Origin: Pseudomonadales bacterium
GTDB lineage: Bacteria > Pseudomonadota > Gammaproteobacteria > Pseudomonadales > Azotimanducaceae
NCBI GenBank assembly: GCA_007122315.1
Contig: SKUB01000190.1
Span: 1-49,006 of the forward strand
DNA length: 49,006 nucleotides
Direction of reading: 5' to 3'
Position numbers and translations under genes: made by a program. Position 1 is the first letter of the stretch. Each line of letters starts with the position of its first letter. This document shows, in pieces, positions 1-7,855 of this stretch. Under the pieces are notes generated by a model. The model saw nothing but the letters and a program-made list of their open reading frames with translations. It did not search any database and was not told the DNA's origin.

Positions 1-482
1 ACGGCGCGGACCATGGCTGCGCTCAACTCGAAGCGCAGGAAGTGCACCGATGAGGTCTTCTCCTCGCTCTCGCGTTCGAGATCTTCATCGGCAATGGCAT
101 ACACCCGATCGAAGCCGTCCACCTGCACGTAGACCCGGTCCTCGACGCCGATCAGTTCCGCCAGCCGCGCGCGACGGACGTCGACGTCTGCGAACTCGAG
201 CATGAACGTGGCTTTCCAGTTGTTGCCGTCCGGGATCAGCGGATTGTAGGACTCGAGTTCCTCCTCGATGCCTGCGGCTTCGAAGATGCGCTCGACCCGC
301 AGCATTTCCTGCACCTGATAGTGCATGGTGAGGAAATCCTCGAAGTACAGATTGGCTGTTCCGTCCTCGTCCAGAGAGATGCGCCGCGGCTTCTTGTGGG
401 CGATCACCTTGCGCCGGAAGTCGTCGCGGATCTGCGCGTAGTGTTCGAGACTGTGAAGGCTGTTGCGATCGAGTTTCTGCAT
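1..482 (-). CDS. DUF3501 family protein (C-terminus beyond window)
   Basis: The visible part is about 160 residues, starting MQKLDRNSLHSLEHYAQIR and rich in charged residues. The segment LYFEDFLTMHYQVQEMLR and the later YNPLIPDGNNWKATFM are typical of DUF3501. The ATG at 480-482 follows an AGAGGAG ribosome-binding site by a good distance, so the start is secure. The reading frame runs off the left edge, so the C-terminus is missing. It lies 50 bp downstream of the Fe-S oxidoreductase on the same strand. From family knowledge, DUF3501 genes recur beside rubrerythrin and CCG-domain oxidoreductases. Its biochemical function is unknown; a role in the same stress or redox module is inferred from position only. 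Confidence 0.85.
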   Translation of the reverse strand, partial: MQKLDRNSLHSLEHYAQIRDDFRRKVIAHKKPRRISLDEDGTANLYFEDFLTMHYQVQEMLRVERIFEAAGIEEELESYNPLIPDGNNWKATFMLEFADVDVRRARLAELIGVEDRVYVQVDGFDRVYAIADEDLERESEEKTSSVHFLRFELSAAMVRA

Positions 483-513
483 GATGGATTGCTCCTCTGA
501 CTCAGCCGCTGAG

Positions 514-535
514 GGAATTGATCAGCACTTCCCTA
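514..535 (+). repeat. 22-bp dispersed repeat, copy 1
   Basis: The 22 bases beginning GGAATTGATCAGC and ending CTTCCCTA recur exactly at 9913-9934 in the same orientation. The element has partial dyad symmetry: a TGATCA core, with GGGAA and TTCCC at the ends when the preceding G is included. Here its last three bases are the complement of the TAG stop codon of the minus-strand Fe-S oxidoreductase, so the repeat abuts a gene end. Confidence 0.75.
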
Positions 536-1867
536 GAGACCGTAGGCGACGCGCAGCATGGTGATGGGGTGTTCCGGTGCCTTCTCGCCCTCGAGGCCGT
601 GCTCGATCATGCGGCCGGCCATGGGGCAGTCGCTGCCGTAGTGCTCGGCGCCGGCCTGCTTGACCCGGTTGACCACGGGACGCGCGATCTTCACGGCGTA
701 ATCGTGGGTCTCGCTCTTGATCGCGTAGGTGCCATCGTGGCCCGAACAGCGCTCGATCATGGTGATCTCCGTGTCCGGAACCAGGCTGAGGATCTCCCGG
801 GTCTTCTGGCCGATGTTCTGTACCCGCTGGTGACAGGCGACGTGGTAGGCGACCTTGCCCAGCGGCTGCTTGAAGTCCTTGTCGAACAGGCCGTCTTTGT
901 TGCGCAGGGCAAAGTACTCGAAGGGATCGAAGATGTGCTTGGCCACCTTCTGCACGTCAGGCTCGTCGGGGAACATCAGCGGCAGTTCCTGTTTGAACAT
1001 GAGCACGCAGGACGGAATCGGGGCCATGATGTCCCAGCCGTCCTCGATGGCGGCGAGCAGGACCGGAATGTTCGCGTCCTTCAGGCGTTTGACGGCTTCG
1101 AGATCGCCGAGCTCGAACTTGGGCATGCCGCAGCAGCGCTCGCCCGTCAGTACCTTCATCGGGATGCCGTTGCGGTTCAGCACCAAAGCGAGGTCCTCGC
1201 CGAGCTGGGGCTCGTTCCAGTTGCCGTAGCAGGTGGTGTAGAGCGCCACCTTGCCGGTGGTACGAGCCGTCGCCTTGACCTCGAGCTCAGCGCCGGCGAC
1301 GTCTTTCTGCCGCTTCTTGAACGTTTTCGAATGGAACTTCGGCAGCGGCGCTTCGGGATGGATGCCGGCGGCCGCATTCAGGGCCTTGCGCAGCATGCCG
1401 ACGCCATTGACGGCATTCGCCGTCTGGGCGATGCCGGGCGTGCCGACGAAGCCGAAGACGCCGTCGGTGCTGGTGATGAGCCGGTCGCGCCATTTGGACT
1501 GACCCTTCTTGAAGGCCACCGCTTTGGCGCGCAGCATCAGGTGCGGAAAATCCACCGCGAATTCGTGGGGTGGCAGGTACGGGCATTTGGTTTCCGCGCA
1601 CAGGTCGCACATGAAGCATTGCTCTGCGACCTTGGGGAAGTCGGCCTTGTCGACGCCGTCGAGCTCCATGGTGGGGGATTCGTCCACCAGGTCGAACAGC
1701 ACCGGGAAGGCCTGGCACAGACTGACGCAGCGGCGACAGGTGTGGCAGATGTCGAACACGCGCTCCAGTTCCGCGTCGAGCGCGCCCTGGTCCCAGAACT
1801 CGGCCTCTTTCCAGGGAATGGGTTCGCGCCGTGGGCGCTCCAGGTTGCCTTCGCGATACTCGGACAC
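533..1867 (-). CDS. CCG-domain Fe-S oxidoreductase (GlpC/HdrD-like)
   Basis: A 444-residue soluble protein with two ferredoxin-type cluster motifs near the N-terminus (CHTCRRCVSLCQAFP around residue 41 and CFMCDLCAETKCPYLPP around residue 84). Two cysteine-rich CCG-type domains follow (ERCCGMPKF and the modified IERCSGHDGTY). This layout is that of the electron-transfer subunit of heterodisulfide reductase, GlpC and glycolate oxidase. The start is a GTG at 1865-1867 with AGAGGA upstream. It lies 121 bp downstream of the rubrerythrin gene, across a hairpin terminator, and 50 bp upstream of DUF3501. A likely role is passing electrons to rubrerythrin in peroxide reduction; this is inferred from the neighbours. 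The second CCG motif has Ser in place of one Cys. Confidence 0.88.
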   Translation of the reverse strand: MSEYREGNLERPRREPIPWKEAEFWDQGALDAELERVFDICHTCRRCVSLCQAFPVLFDLVDESPTMELDGVDKADFPKVAEQCFMCDLCAETKCPYLPPHEFAVDFPHLMLRAKAVAFKKGQSKWRDRLITSTDGVFGFVGTPGIAQTANAVNGVGMLRKALNAAAGIHPEAPLPKFHSKTFKKRQKDVAGAELEVKATARTTGKVALYTTCYGNWNEPQLGEDLALVLNRNGIPMKVLTGERCCGMPKFELGDLEAVKRLKDANIPVLLAAIEDGWDIMAPIPSCVLMFKQELPLMFPDEPDVQKVAKHIFDPFEYFALRNKDGLFDKDFKQPLGKVAYHVACHQRVQNIGQKTREILSLVPDTEITMIERCSGHDGTYAIKSETHDYAVKIARPVVNRVKQAGAEHYGSDCPMAGRMIEHGLEGEKAPEHPITMLRVAYGL

Positions 1868-1930
1868 GGGGCGGTTTCCTCTTGTGGAGAATGCTTGTCT
1901 TTACAGGGGGCGTTCGGGCCCAGCAAGAAA

Positions 1931-1953
1931 GAGGGGGCTCAGCGAGCCCCCTC
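1931..1953 (-). terminator. Hairpin terminator or attenuator after rubrerythrin
   Basis: A perfect 9-bp stem (GAGGGGGCT with AGCCCCCTC) encloses a 5-base loop. On the minus strand it is followed directly by TTTCTTG, giving a short U-rich tail. It lies between the rubrerythrin stop and the oxidoreductase start. Partial termination here would give more rubrerythrin transcript than downstream transcript. Confidence 0.75.
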
Positions 1954-1988
1954 GTCCCAAGCCTCCACGACGCGCGTGGAGTTGCTGG

Positions 1989-2405
1989 TCAGGCCAGTGC
2001 GTCCAGAGCCTTCTGGAAGCGGTTGGCGTGAGAGCGCTCGGCCTTGGCCAGGGTTTCGAACCAATCGGCGATCTCATCGAAGCCTTCTTCGCGAGCCGTC
2101 TTGGCCATGCCCGGGTACATGTCGGTGTACTCGTGGGTCTCACCCGCGACAGCGGCCTTGAGGTTGTCCCGGGTGGTGCCGATGGGCAGACCCGTGGCCG
2201 GATCACCGACCTGCTCGAGGTACTCGAGGTGGCCGTGGGCGTGGCCGGTTTCACCTTCCGCGGTGGAGCGGAACACGGAGGCGACATCGTTCTCGCCTTC
2301 CACGTCAGCCTTGGCTGCGAAGTAAAGGTAGCGCCGGTTGGCCTGGGATTCGCCTGCGAAGGCTTCCTTCAGATTTTCGAGGGTCTTGCTGGTCTTCAGT
2401 TCCAT
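1989..2405 (-). CDS. Rubrerythrin (diiron domain only)
   Basis: A 138-residue ferritin-like four-helix protein. The diiron ligand motifs are visible: ESQANRRY near the N-terminus, [23 protein letters not shown], and [11 protein letters not shown] near the C-terminus. Rubrerythrins reduce hydrogen peroxide in the cytoplasm. The usual C-terminal rubredoxin domain is absent, so an external electron donor is needed; the Fe-S oxidoreductase next door is the obvious candidate. I chose the ATG at 2403-2405 because AAGGGA lies seven bases upstream; an in-frame GTG two codons earlier would give 140 residues. First gene of a three-gene operon with the oxidoreductase and DUF3501. Confidence 0.92.
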   Translation of the reverse strand: MELKTSKTLENLKEAFAGESQANRRYLYFAAKADVEGENDVASVFRSTAEGETGHAHGHLEYLEQVGDPATGLPIGTTRDNLKAAVAGETHEYTDMYPGMAKTAREEGFDEIADWFETLAKAERSHANRFQKALDALA

Positions 2406-2462
2406 GGTCACTTCCCTTATCCGGTTGCCGGTACTACCGCCAGGAAGGGCGGGAGGGCTCCG

Positions 2463-2468
2463 AGTATA
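2463..2468 (-). promoter_or_regulatory. Candidate -10 box for the rubrerythrin operon
   Basis: Read on the minus strand the hexamer is TATACT (5 of 6 matches to TATAAT), about 58 bases before the rubrerythrin ATG. The -35 region at a 17-base spacing is poor (about 3 of 6), so this call is tentative. Confidence 0.35.
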
Positions 2469-2591
2469 CGAGACGGACGCGCGGGCGACATTCGAAAGTC
2501 CTGATCACTGCCATAGGCAGGGCCTATTCACGCGAGGCGATCAGGCGGGGATGCAGTCGAACATCAAGGACTTGGCGACGCCGGGAACGGG

Positions 2592-2610
2592 CTATGGCCG
2601 TTCGCCATAG
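2592..2610. repeat. Inverted repeat beside the Fur box
   Basis: Seven-base arms CTATGGC and GCCATAG flank a 5-base loop, only 5 bp from the Fur-like box. A second small palindrome, ATAGGC-AGG-GCCTAT, sits at 2513-2527. These could be additional operator half-sites or leader hairpins; no function can be assigned. Confidence 0.45.
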
Positions 2611-2615
2611 GTTAT

Positions 2616-2634
2616 GTGAATGATAATCGTTATC
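2616..2634 (-). promoter_or_regulatory. Fur box (candidate)
   Basis: The 19-mer GTGAATGATAATCGTTATC matches the classical Fur consensus GATAATGATAATCATTATC at 16 of 19 positions, including the central GATAAT and TTATC arms. It lies between the M24 gene end (2648) and the rubrerythrin start (2405). No plus-strand gene starts here, so the only gene it can plausibly control is the rubrerythrin operon, about 210 bp away. Confidence 0.6.
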
Positions 2635-2647
2635 GTCTCCCCCCGGC

Positions 2648-3913
2648 TCAGTGTTTGACGGTGATCTCCAGCGGCAGCTGTGAGAACCGCTCGCAGCCGG
2701 TCTCGGTGACTCTCACGGTCTCACTGAATCCGATTCCGAACTGACGATAGACCAGGCACAACGGCACCATGTGAAACACCATCCCCGGCTGCAGGGTCCG
2801 GGTTTCGCCCCGGCACAGGCTGATGATCTCACCCTCGCCCCAGTCCGGCGGGTAGTTGACGCCGATGGAGTAGCCGAGACGATGGCGGAAGAACTCGCCG
2901 AAGCCGGCCTTTTCCACCTCGGCCCGCGCGATCCGGTCCACGTCCTCGGCGCTGACGCCGGGTTTGATCGTCGCCATGGCGGTGTCCACCGCCGCGATGC
3001 AGGCCTCTGCCACCCGCTGCTGCCGTTCGGTGGGATTGCCGATGAACAGCGTGCGCATGAGTGCGGCGCAGTAGCGGAACTTTGTGGCCGACAGTTCCAT
3101 GAATACCAGATCCCGCTCGCCGACGATGTCGCTGCGCGCGGTCTGATGGGGCAGGCAGGTGCGCTCGCCTGAGAGAATGAACGGCGGCAGGCTCATGTAC
3201 TCGCCGCCGGCCTCGAAGATGACGCGATGCACCTCGGCGTTGATGATGTCGTCGGAGACGCCTGGGGCTGCGATCTCGAATCCGGCTGTCATGGCCTTGT
3301 CGACGATGGCCGCACTGCGGTGCATGACCGCGATCTCTTCGTCCGACTTGATCATGCGCGCGTCCCAGATCGCGGGAGCGGCGTCGAGGAATTCTGCACC
3401 GGGCAAGGCCAGCTCGAGCTGCTCGTGCTCCTCGATGGTGCAGAACCAGCCTCGTTTCTCGATTCCGACGCGTCGGGTGCGCAGGCCCAGATCGCGCATC
3501 ACGCGCGCGGTGATTTCCGCCGGCACTTCCCAGTCGTCCACCGGCACGATGCGGGTCACCCATGCGTACTCGGCGACGTTGAGGCACTCGAAGCGGCGCA
3601 GGACCAGCACCGGGTCCATGCCCGGCGCCATCACCAGGCAGTGGTACTTGTAATAGCCGGGCGTCTCGTAGCCGGTGAGCCAGGTGATGTTTTCCGGGGA
3701 TCGGACCAGGAGAACGTCCAGATCCAGGCGCGCCATATTGGCCAGTACGGCTTCCCAGCGGCGCTGATACTCCATCAGGGTGAAGCCGAGGCGACCGTGG
3801 GTGTTCATGGTCAGCAGGTCGCCGTTCCCGAGCCGATGTTGCACGGTCTCGAACAGGGTTTCCGGCGCGATCTCGCGCACATCCATGATCGGTTTGCCTG
3901 GAAGTCGCGTCAT
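2648..3913 (-). CDS. Creatinase/ectoine-hydrolase-like M24 family protein
   Basis: A 421-residue pita-bread-fold protein with a creatinase N-domain (about residues 45-185) and an M24 C-domain. The five metal ligands of true aminopeptidases are mostly lost: the first Asp is Glu273 in FMELSA, the second is Ala284 in CAALMRT, the GHGIG His is Tyr348 in HRLGYSIG, and the EPG Glu is His381 in VFHMVP. Only Glu398 in SETVRV remains. This resembles the metal-free members creatinase and ectoine hydrolase (DoeA), so an amidino or cyclic amide hydrolase is more likely than a proline peptidase. His256 in LPHQTAR could be the catalytic base. The start has a strong AGGGGAGGTGAT site. No ectoine or creatine genes lie nearby, so the substrate is unknown. 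Confidence 0.8.
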   Translation of the reverse strand: MTRLPGKPIMDVREIAPETLFETVQHRLGNGDLLTMNTHGRLGFTLMEYQRRWEAVLANMARLDLDVLLVRSPENITWLTGYETPGYYKYHCLVMAPGMDPVLVLRRFECLNVAEYAWVTRIVPVDDWEVPAEITARVMRDLGLRTRRVGIEKRGWFCTIEEHEQLELALPGAEFLDAAPAIWDARMIKSDEEIAVMHRSAAIVDKAMTAGFEIAAPGVSDDIINAEVHRVIFEAGGEYMSLPPFILSGERTCLPHQTARSDIVGERDLVFMELSATKFRYCAALMRTLFIGNPTERQQRVAEACIAAVDTAMATIKPGVSAEDVDRIARAEVEKAGFGEFFRHRLGYSIGVNYPPDWGEGEIISLCRGETRTLQPGMVFHMVPLCLVYRQFGIGFSETVRVTETGCERFSQLPLEITVKH

Positions 3914-4227
3914 CGGATCACCTCCCCTCCGAGCGGGTCGCCCATGCAGATGCCCTCATCTGATGGCCCTGACCCTGGTGGCCCTGACCCTGGTGGCCCT
4001 GACAATGTGCTTAGCACGCACCGTGCCGCTGCGCGCGACCGGTCATCCGAAATCCGCAAGCGGGCCGAGGGATGGCGCGCGGGGTTCACTGAATCCGTCG
4101 CTGCCGGTGGGGTCGCGCTGCTGGTGGCCGGGCGCGCTGACACGGTTGCTGGCATGGGCAACCTCACCGCTGGCCCGAGCCATCACCGGCAGCCGACAGC
4201 TCACGGTCACTCCTCCCCGGGGGGCGG
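3914..4227. other. Intergenic region, no gene seen
   Basis: A 314-bp gap between two minus-strand genes. It holds a 15-bp tandem repeat at 3965-4003. An open frame on the plus strand from the ATG at 3963 begins with a repeated ALTLV run created by that repeat; it lacks a ribosome-binding site and runs into the end of the alanine dehydrogenase gene. I find no convincing gene. The M24 gene promoter may lie here. Confidence 0.5.
3965..4003. repeat. 15-bp tandem repeat, 2.6 copies
   Basis: The unit GGCCCTGACCCTGGT occurs twice in full and then for nine more bases, with no mismatch. Exact copies suggest recent slippage and possible length variation among strains. Confidence 0.85.
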
Positions 4228-5340
4228 TCAGGCGCGTTTGGCTCCGCGGGAACCCGCCTTGTCCATGGCGTCTGCCACGGCCCCGTGCGTGATGCGGCCG
4301 GCGCGGACATTGAGGCCGGCGGCGAGGTGCGCATCCGCGTCCATGGCGCCGTCGATACCCTTGTCGGCCAGGGCGCGTACGAAGGGCAGCGTCACGGCGT
4401 TGAGCGCCAGGGTCGAGGTGCGCGCCACGGCGCCGGGCATGTTGGTGACGCAGTAATGGACGATGCCTTCCTCGACGAAGGTCGGATCCGCGTGGTTGGT
4501 GGGGCGACTGGTTTCGAAGCAGCCGCCCTGGTCGATGGAGATGTCCACCAGAGCCGAGCCCGGACGCATCTGTCGCAGCAGTTCCCGGTCCACGAGGCGC
4601 GGTGCGGTGGCGCCGGGAATCAGCACGGCGCCGATCACCAGGTCCGATTCGGCGACGCTGGCCTCGATGGCATCGCGGGTCGCGTGCAGCGTGTGGACAC
4701 GGCCGCCGAACGCCTGGTCCAGGGCCCGCAGGCGGGCCGGCGCCAGATCGAGCACTGTGACTTCTGCGTGCAGTCCGACCGCCATCCAGGCCGCGTTACT
4801 GCCGGAGACGCCGCCGCCGATGATGGTCACACGACCGGGCGCGACGCCGGGCACGCCGCCGAGCAGGACCCCGGCGCCGCCCTGGGCCTTCTGCAGGCAC
4901 AGGGCACCCACCTGCACCGACATGCGACCCGCAACCTCGCTCATGGGGGTCAGCAGGGGCAGGGAGCCGTCGCGGGCGGTCACGGTCTCGTAGGCGATGG
5001 CAGTGAGTCCGATCTCCTGCAGCCGGGCGGTGAGTTTCGCATCCGCCGCCAGATGGAGGTAGGTGAACAGGGTGTGCTCGCGCCGCAGCAGGTCGCATTC
5101 TGCAGTGGAGGGCTCCTTCACCTTGACGATGAGTTCGGCAGCCCCGAACACCGCTTCGGCATCGGCAAGGATCTCGGCGCCGGCGCGCTTGTAGGCGTCG
5201 TCGTCAAAGCCGATGCCGAGGCCGGCACCTGACTGGACGCTGACGCTGTGGCCTGTTTCCGTGAGTTCACGCACAGCCCCGGGCGTGAGGCCGACGCGGT
5301 ATTCATGGACCTTGGTCTCGGTTGGAACTCCGATATGCAT
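4228..5340 (-). CDS. ald: Alanine dehydrogenase
   Basis: A 370-residue protein, the usual family length. It interconverts L-alanine and pyruvate plus ammonia with NAD. Visible landmarks are the N-terminal [20 protein letters not shown], the substrate-binding Lys75 in VKVKEPS, His96 in YLHLAAD, the Rossmann motif [16 protein letters not shown] near residue 175, and catalytic Asp270 in [16 protein letters not shown]. The ATG at 5338-5340 follows AGGGAGGA; a longer frame upstream lacks similarity and would overlap the gene in front. It lies 22 bp downstream of an NTF2-like gene and is probably cotranscribed with it. Confidence 0.95.
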   Translation of the reverse strand: MHIGVPTETKVHEYRVGLTPGAVRELTETGHSVSVQSGAGLGIGFDDDAYKRAGAEILADAEAVFGAAELIVKVKEPSTAECDLLRREHTLFTYLHLAADAKLTARLQEIGLTAIAYETVTARDGSLPLLTPMSEVAGRMSVQVGALCLQKAQGGAGVLLGGVPGVAPGRVTIIGGGVSGSNAAWMAVGLHAEVTVLDLAPARLRALDQAFGGRVHTLHATRDAIEASVAESDLVIGAVLIPGATAPRLVDRELLRQMRPGSALVDISIDQGGCFETSRPTNHADPTFVEEGIVHYCVTNMPGAVARTSTLALNAVTLPFVRALADKGIDGAMDADAHLAAGLNVRAGRITHGAVADAMDKAGSRGAKRA

Positions 5341-5362
5341 CGTCACGTCCTCCCTGTCGAGG

Positions 5363-5761
5363 TCATTGCACCGTGCGCGACCCTTCCGGCTCCGGGTCCG
5401 GCGGCTGCGCGCACAGTCCCGCCTGATGATGGACAAGTCGCGCCTTGTCGTCTTCCGCCACGAAGAGGTTGGTGGCCGTCAGCATCTGGCTGCCCAGCGC
5501 CTCGTAACACACCACCATGACAAGACGCTCCATGACGAACGCGCGGGCGTGGTGCGGCACGATCTCCGGCGCATCGGGATTGGAAAGAATGCGCTCCCAG
5601 CTTTCCATCACGGCCGTGCGACTGAGCAGTGCCGGCCAGCCTGGATGGATGCAGATCACCGGATGGCGCCGGGCCCAGATCCGGTCCATGGCCGCAACGT
5701 CCTGCTCCGAGAAGGCCAGATAGAACGCATCGTTGGCGAACAGGGCGAGCTCCGGATCCAC
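5363..5761 (-). CDS. NTF2-like (SnoaL-type) protein
   Basis: A 132-residue small alpha-plus-beta protein beginning MDPELALFANDAFYLAFSEQDVAAMDRIW, followed by HPVICIHPGWPALLSRTAVMESW, the usual pattern of SnoaL_3/DUF4440-type cone-fold proteins. Such proteins act as small enzymes or ligand-binding domains; no specific substrate can be read here. The start is GTG with AAGGGA upstream. The C-terminal tail is Pro/Glu rich. It stands first in a probable two-gene operon with alanine dehydrogenase. Confidence 0.8.
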   Translation of the reverse strand: MDPELALFANDAFYLAFSEQDVAAMDRIWARRHPVICIHPGWPALLSRTAVMESWERILSNPDAPEIVPHHARAFVMERLVMVVCYEALGSQMLTATNLFVAEDDKARLVHHQAGLCAQPPDPEPEGSRTVQ

Positions 5762-5865
5762 GCGTTTCCCTTCATCGACGGTTGCTGCCCCAACTATCGC
5801 ACAAGGGAGGCGCTGAACGCTTCGCAGCCCTCGACCTCAACCTGCCTGGAGTCTGGCAGGCACCA

Positions 5866-5894
5866 TTGCGACACCCGGGGTGCACCTCTAACAT
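5866..5894 (+). promoter_or_regulatory. Candidate sigma-70 promoter for the hydrolase/oxidoreductase pair
   Basis: TTGCGA at 5866-5871 and TAACAT at 5889-5894 are separated by exactly 17 bases, each matching 4 of 6 consensus positions. The hydrolase ATG lies 30 bases downstream, giving a short leader. It sits in the divergent gap between the NTF2-like gene and the hydrolase gene. Confidence 0.4.
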
Positions 5895-5924
5895 CCGTCG
5901 TCCCGCGGTGGATGGAAATTCCCC

Positions 5925-6818
5925 ATGACTCTGATTCCCGAGCAGCACCAGCAGCGTCTCAACGGTGTCGATCTCTGCTGGTTCCGCTGGCGTGGCAGTG
6001 AACCGGCTCTGGCGCCGGTGCTCCTCGTGCACGCGACGGGCTTCCACGCCCGTTGCTGGGATCAGGTGGTCAAGCACCTGCCGGGGCGGGAAGTGATCGC
6101 GGTGGACATGCGCGGGCACGGTCGCAGCGGCAAGGATGAACCCATCACCTGGGACACGTTCGGCCGGGACCTGATCGCCCTGGTGCAGCACCTTGGACTC
6201 AGCGGTGCCGTCGGCGTCGGCCACTCCATGGGCGGCCACAGTCTGGTGCAGGCGGCCGCAGCGGAGCCCGATGCCTTCTGCCGGCTGCTGCTGGTGGACC
6301 CGGTGATCATGGCGCCGGAGGTGTACGAACAGCGTCAGGATTGGGGCGATGGCGCCGAGCATCCCACCGCGAAGCGGCGCAACCGCTGGCAGTCCTGGCA
6401 GGAGATGTTCGAACGCTTTCGTGACCGGAAACCGTTTGCCTCCTGGGATCCCGCGGTGCTGGAGGACTACTGCCGCTGGGGGATCCTCCCGGATCCGGAA
6501 TCCGGAGAGGGCTGGATCCTGGCCTGTCCGCCGAAGGTGGAAGCGGCCATCTACATGGGTAGCTCGGGCCGTAACGTCCACGAGTTGCTCTCGGGAATCA
6601 GCGCCCCTGTCACCGTCCTGCGCGCCCGCCCCCGTACCGGTGACCGTGACACGATGGATTTTTCGTCGTCACCGACCTGGCCTGAGCTGGCGCAGCAGTT
6701 CCCCGACGGCCGTGACGTCCTGCTCGAGGAACACTCCCATTTCATCCCGATGGAGGCGCCCGCGCGGGTGGCGGCCTTCATTCTGGAGGGATCTGCAGGG
6801 TCTCGCCGATCCTGTTAA
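5925..6818 (+). CDS. Alpha/beta hydrolase
   Basis: A 297-residue cytoplasmic hydrolase. The oxyanion segment VLLVHATGFHARCWD is followed by the strand-turn DMRGHGRSGK, the nucleophile elbow GHSMGG (Ser101), and a catalytic His in EEHSHFIPMEAP near the C-terminus. This is the general esterase, lactonase or C-C hydrolase fold; the substrate cannot be read from sequence. The Shine-Dalgarno site is weak. It is followed after 34 bp by a luciferase-like oxidoreductase, and the two are probably cotranscribed, which suggests an oxidation plus hydrolysis pathway. Confidence 0.88.
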   Translation: MTLIPEQHQQRLNGVDLCWFRWRGSEPALAPVLLVHATGFHARCWDQVVKHLPGREVIAVDMRGHGRSGKDEPITWDTFGRDLIALVQHLGLSGAVGVGHSMGGHSLVQAAAAEPDAFCRLLLVDPVIMAPEVYEQRQDWGDGAEHPTAKRRNRWQSWQEMFERFRDRKPFASWDPAVLEDYCRWGILPDPESGEGWILACPPKVEAAIYMGSSGRNVHELLSGISAPVTVLRARPRTGDRDTMDFSSSPTWPELAQQFPDGRDVLLEEHSHFIPMEAPARVAAFILEGSAGSRRSC

Positions 6819-6852
6819 GGTCCCGCCTTCGCAGATCATCTGGGAGAGATGC

Positions 6853-7713
6853 ATGCACATCGGCGTGACGCTGGCCTTCAGCCAGCACACCCCGCCGGAG
6901 GTCGTGGTCGCAGCAGCACGCATGGTGGAAGAGCGCGGCTTCCACGCCATTTGGGTCCCGGAACACGTCCTCTTCTTTCGCGACTACAGCTCACGCTACC
7001 CCTACTCGGACGATGGTCGCCTTCCCGGTGATCCGGACGGCGTGATCGATCCGTTCACGGCGCTCACGTTCATCGCGGCCCACACGCACCGGGTGCGCCT
7101 GGGTACCGGTGTCTGCCTGGTCCCGCAGCGGCATCCGGTGTATACCGCCAAGCAGGTGGCGGACCTGGATTACCTCTCCGGTGGGCGCTTCGACTTCGGG
7201 GTCGGCATCGGCTGGCTGAAGGAAGAGTTCGAAGCGCTCGGCATTCCGTTTGCCGGCCGTGCGCGGCGTACCCTGGAGTGCCTGGACGTGATGAAGGCCC
7301 TGTGGGGGCAGACGGTGTCCGAGCACGAGAGTGAGCACTTTTCGATCCACGGCGCCCTGCAGAATCCGAAGCCGCGGCAGCTTCCCCATCCCCCCATCTA
7401 CTTCGGTGGTGAGTCGCTGCCGGCGCTGAAACGGGTCGCGAATCACGGCCAGGGCTGGTACGGCTTGCAGTTGACGCCGGATGCGTTGCAGGAGCGACTG
7501 CAGGTGCTCGACGGTGAGCTGGCCGCGGCCGGGCGCAAGCGCAAGGACATCCAGATCGCTATCGGTACCCGTGGGCGACCTGATGCGGATGCGCTGCGGC
7601 GCTTCGAGGATCTGGGCGTGGATCAGTTGATCACCCCGGTGCTCGCGCGTGACGCGGAGGGCTTCCTGCGCCGGATGGACGCGCTTGCGGAGCGGATGCA
7701 GGTCGTGGCGTGA
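6853..7713 (+). CDS. LLM-class flavin/F420-dependent oxidoreductase
   Basis: A 286-residue luciferase-like monooxygenase-fold protein. It opens MHIGVTLAFSQHTPPEVVVAAARMVE and contains the typical AIWVPEH, TGVCLVPQRHPVYTAKQVADLDYLSGGRFDFGVGIGW and PHPPIYFGG blocks. Members use FMN or coenzyme F420 to oxidise small organic substrates. The ATG at 6853 is preceded by GGGAGAG; the longer open frame upstream overlaps the hydrolase gene and has no similarity. It sits directly behind the alpha/beta hydrolase. The cofactor is uncertain. Confidence 0.9.
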   Translation: MHIGVTLAFSQHTPPEVVVAAARMVEERGFHAIWVPEHVLFFRDYSSRYPYSDDGRLPGDPDGVIDPFTALTFIAAHTHRVRLGTGVCLVPQRHPVYTAKQVADLDYLSGGRFDFGVGIGWLKEEFEALGIPFAGRARRTLECLDVMKALWGQTVSEHESEHFSIHGALQNPKPRQLPHPPIYFGGESLPALKRVANHGQGWYGLQLTPDALQERLQVLDGELAAAGRKRKDIQIAIGTRGRPDADALRRFEDLGVDQLITPVLARDAEGFLRRMDALAERMQVVA

Positions 7714-7855
7714 CCGCCGCTGTTGCATGAAGGTCGCTCGGGGTCCTTGCCGCGGCCGGTCATGGCGGTGAAACTGGCGTGAACCGCTGACGGGCGCGGC
7801 AAGGTTCAGCGTCGTGCCCAGGGTTCGGCGTTGGTGCCAGGGAAGCTGTCGACTC

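Noticed and set aside
518-2161. A 547-codon plus-strand frame across the Fe-S oxidoreductase
   Set aside because: No motifs or ribosome site; it is antisense to a gene with clear cysteine clusters.
2412-2647. Possible small gene between rubrerythrin and M24
   Set aside because: Only very short frames without ribosome sites; the space is better explained by regulatory palindromes and the Fur box.
3963-4292. Small plus-strand frame beginning with repeated ALTLV
   Set aside because: The hydrophobic start is a product of the 15-bp repeat; no ribosome site, and it runs into ald.
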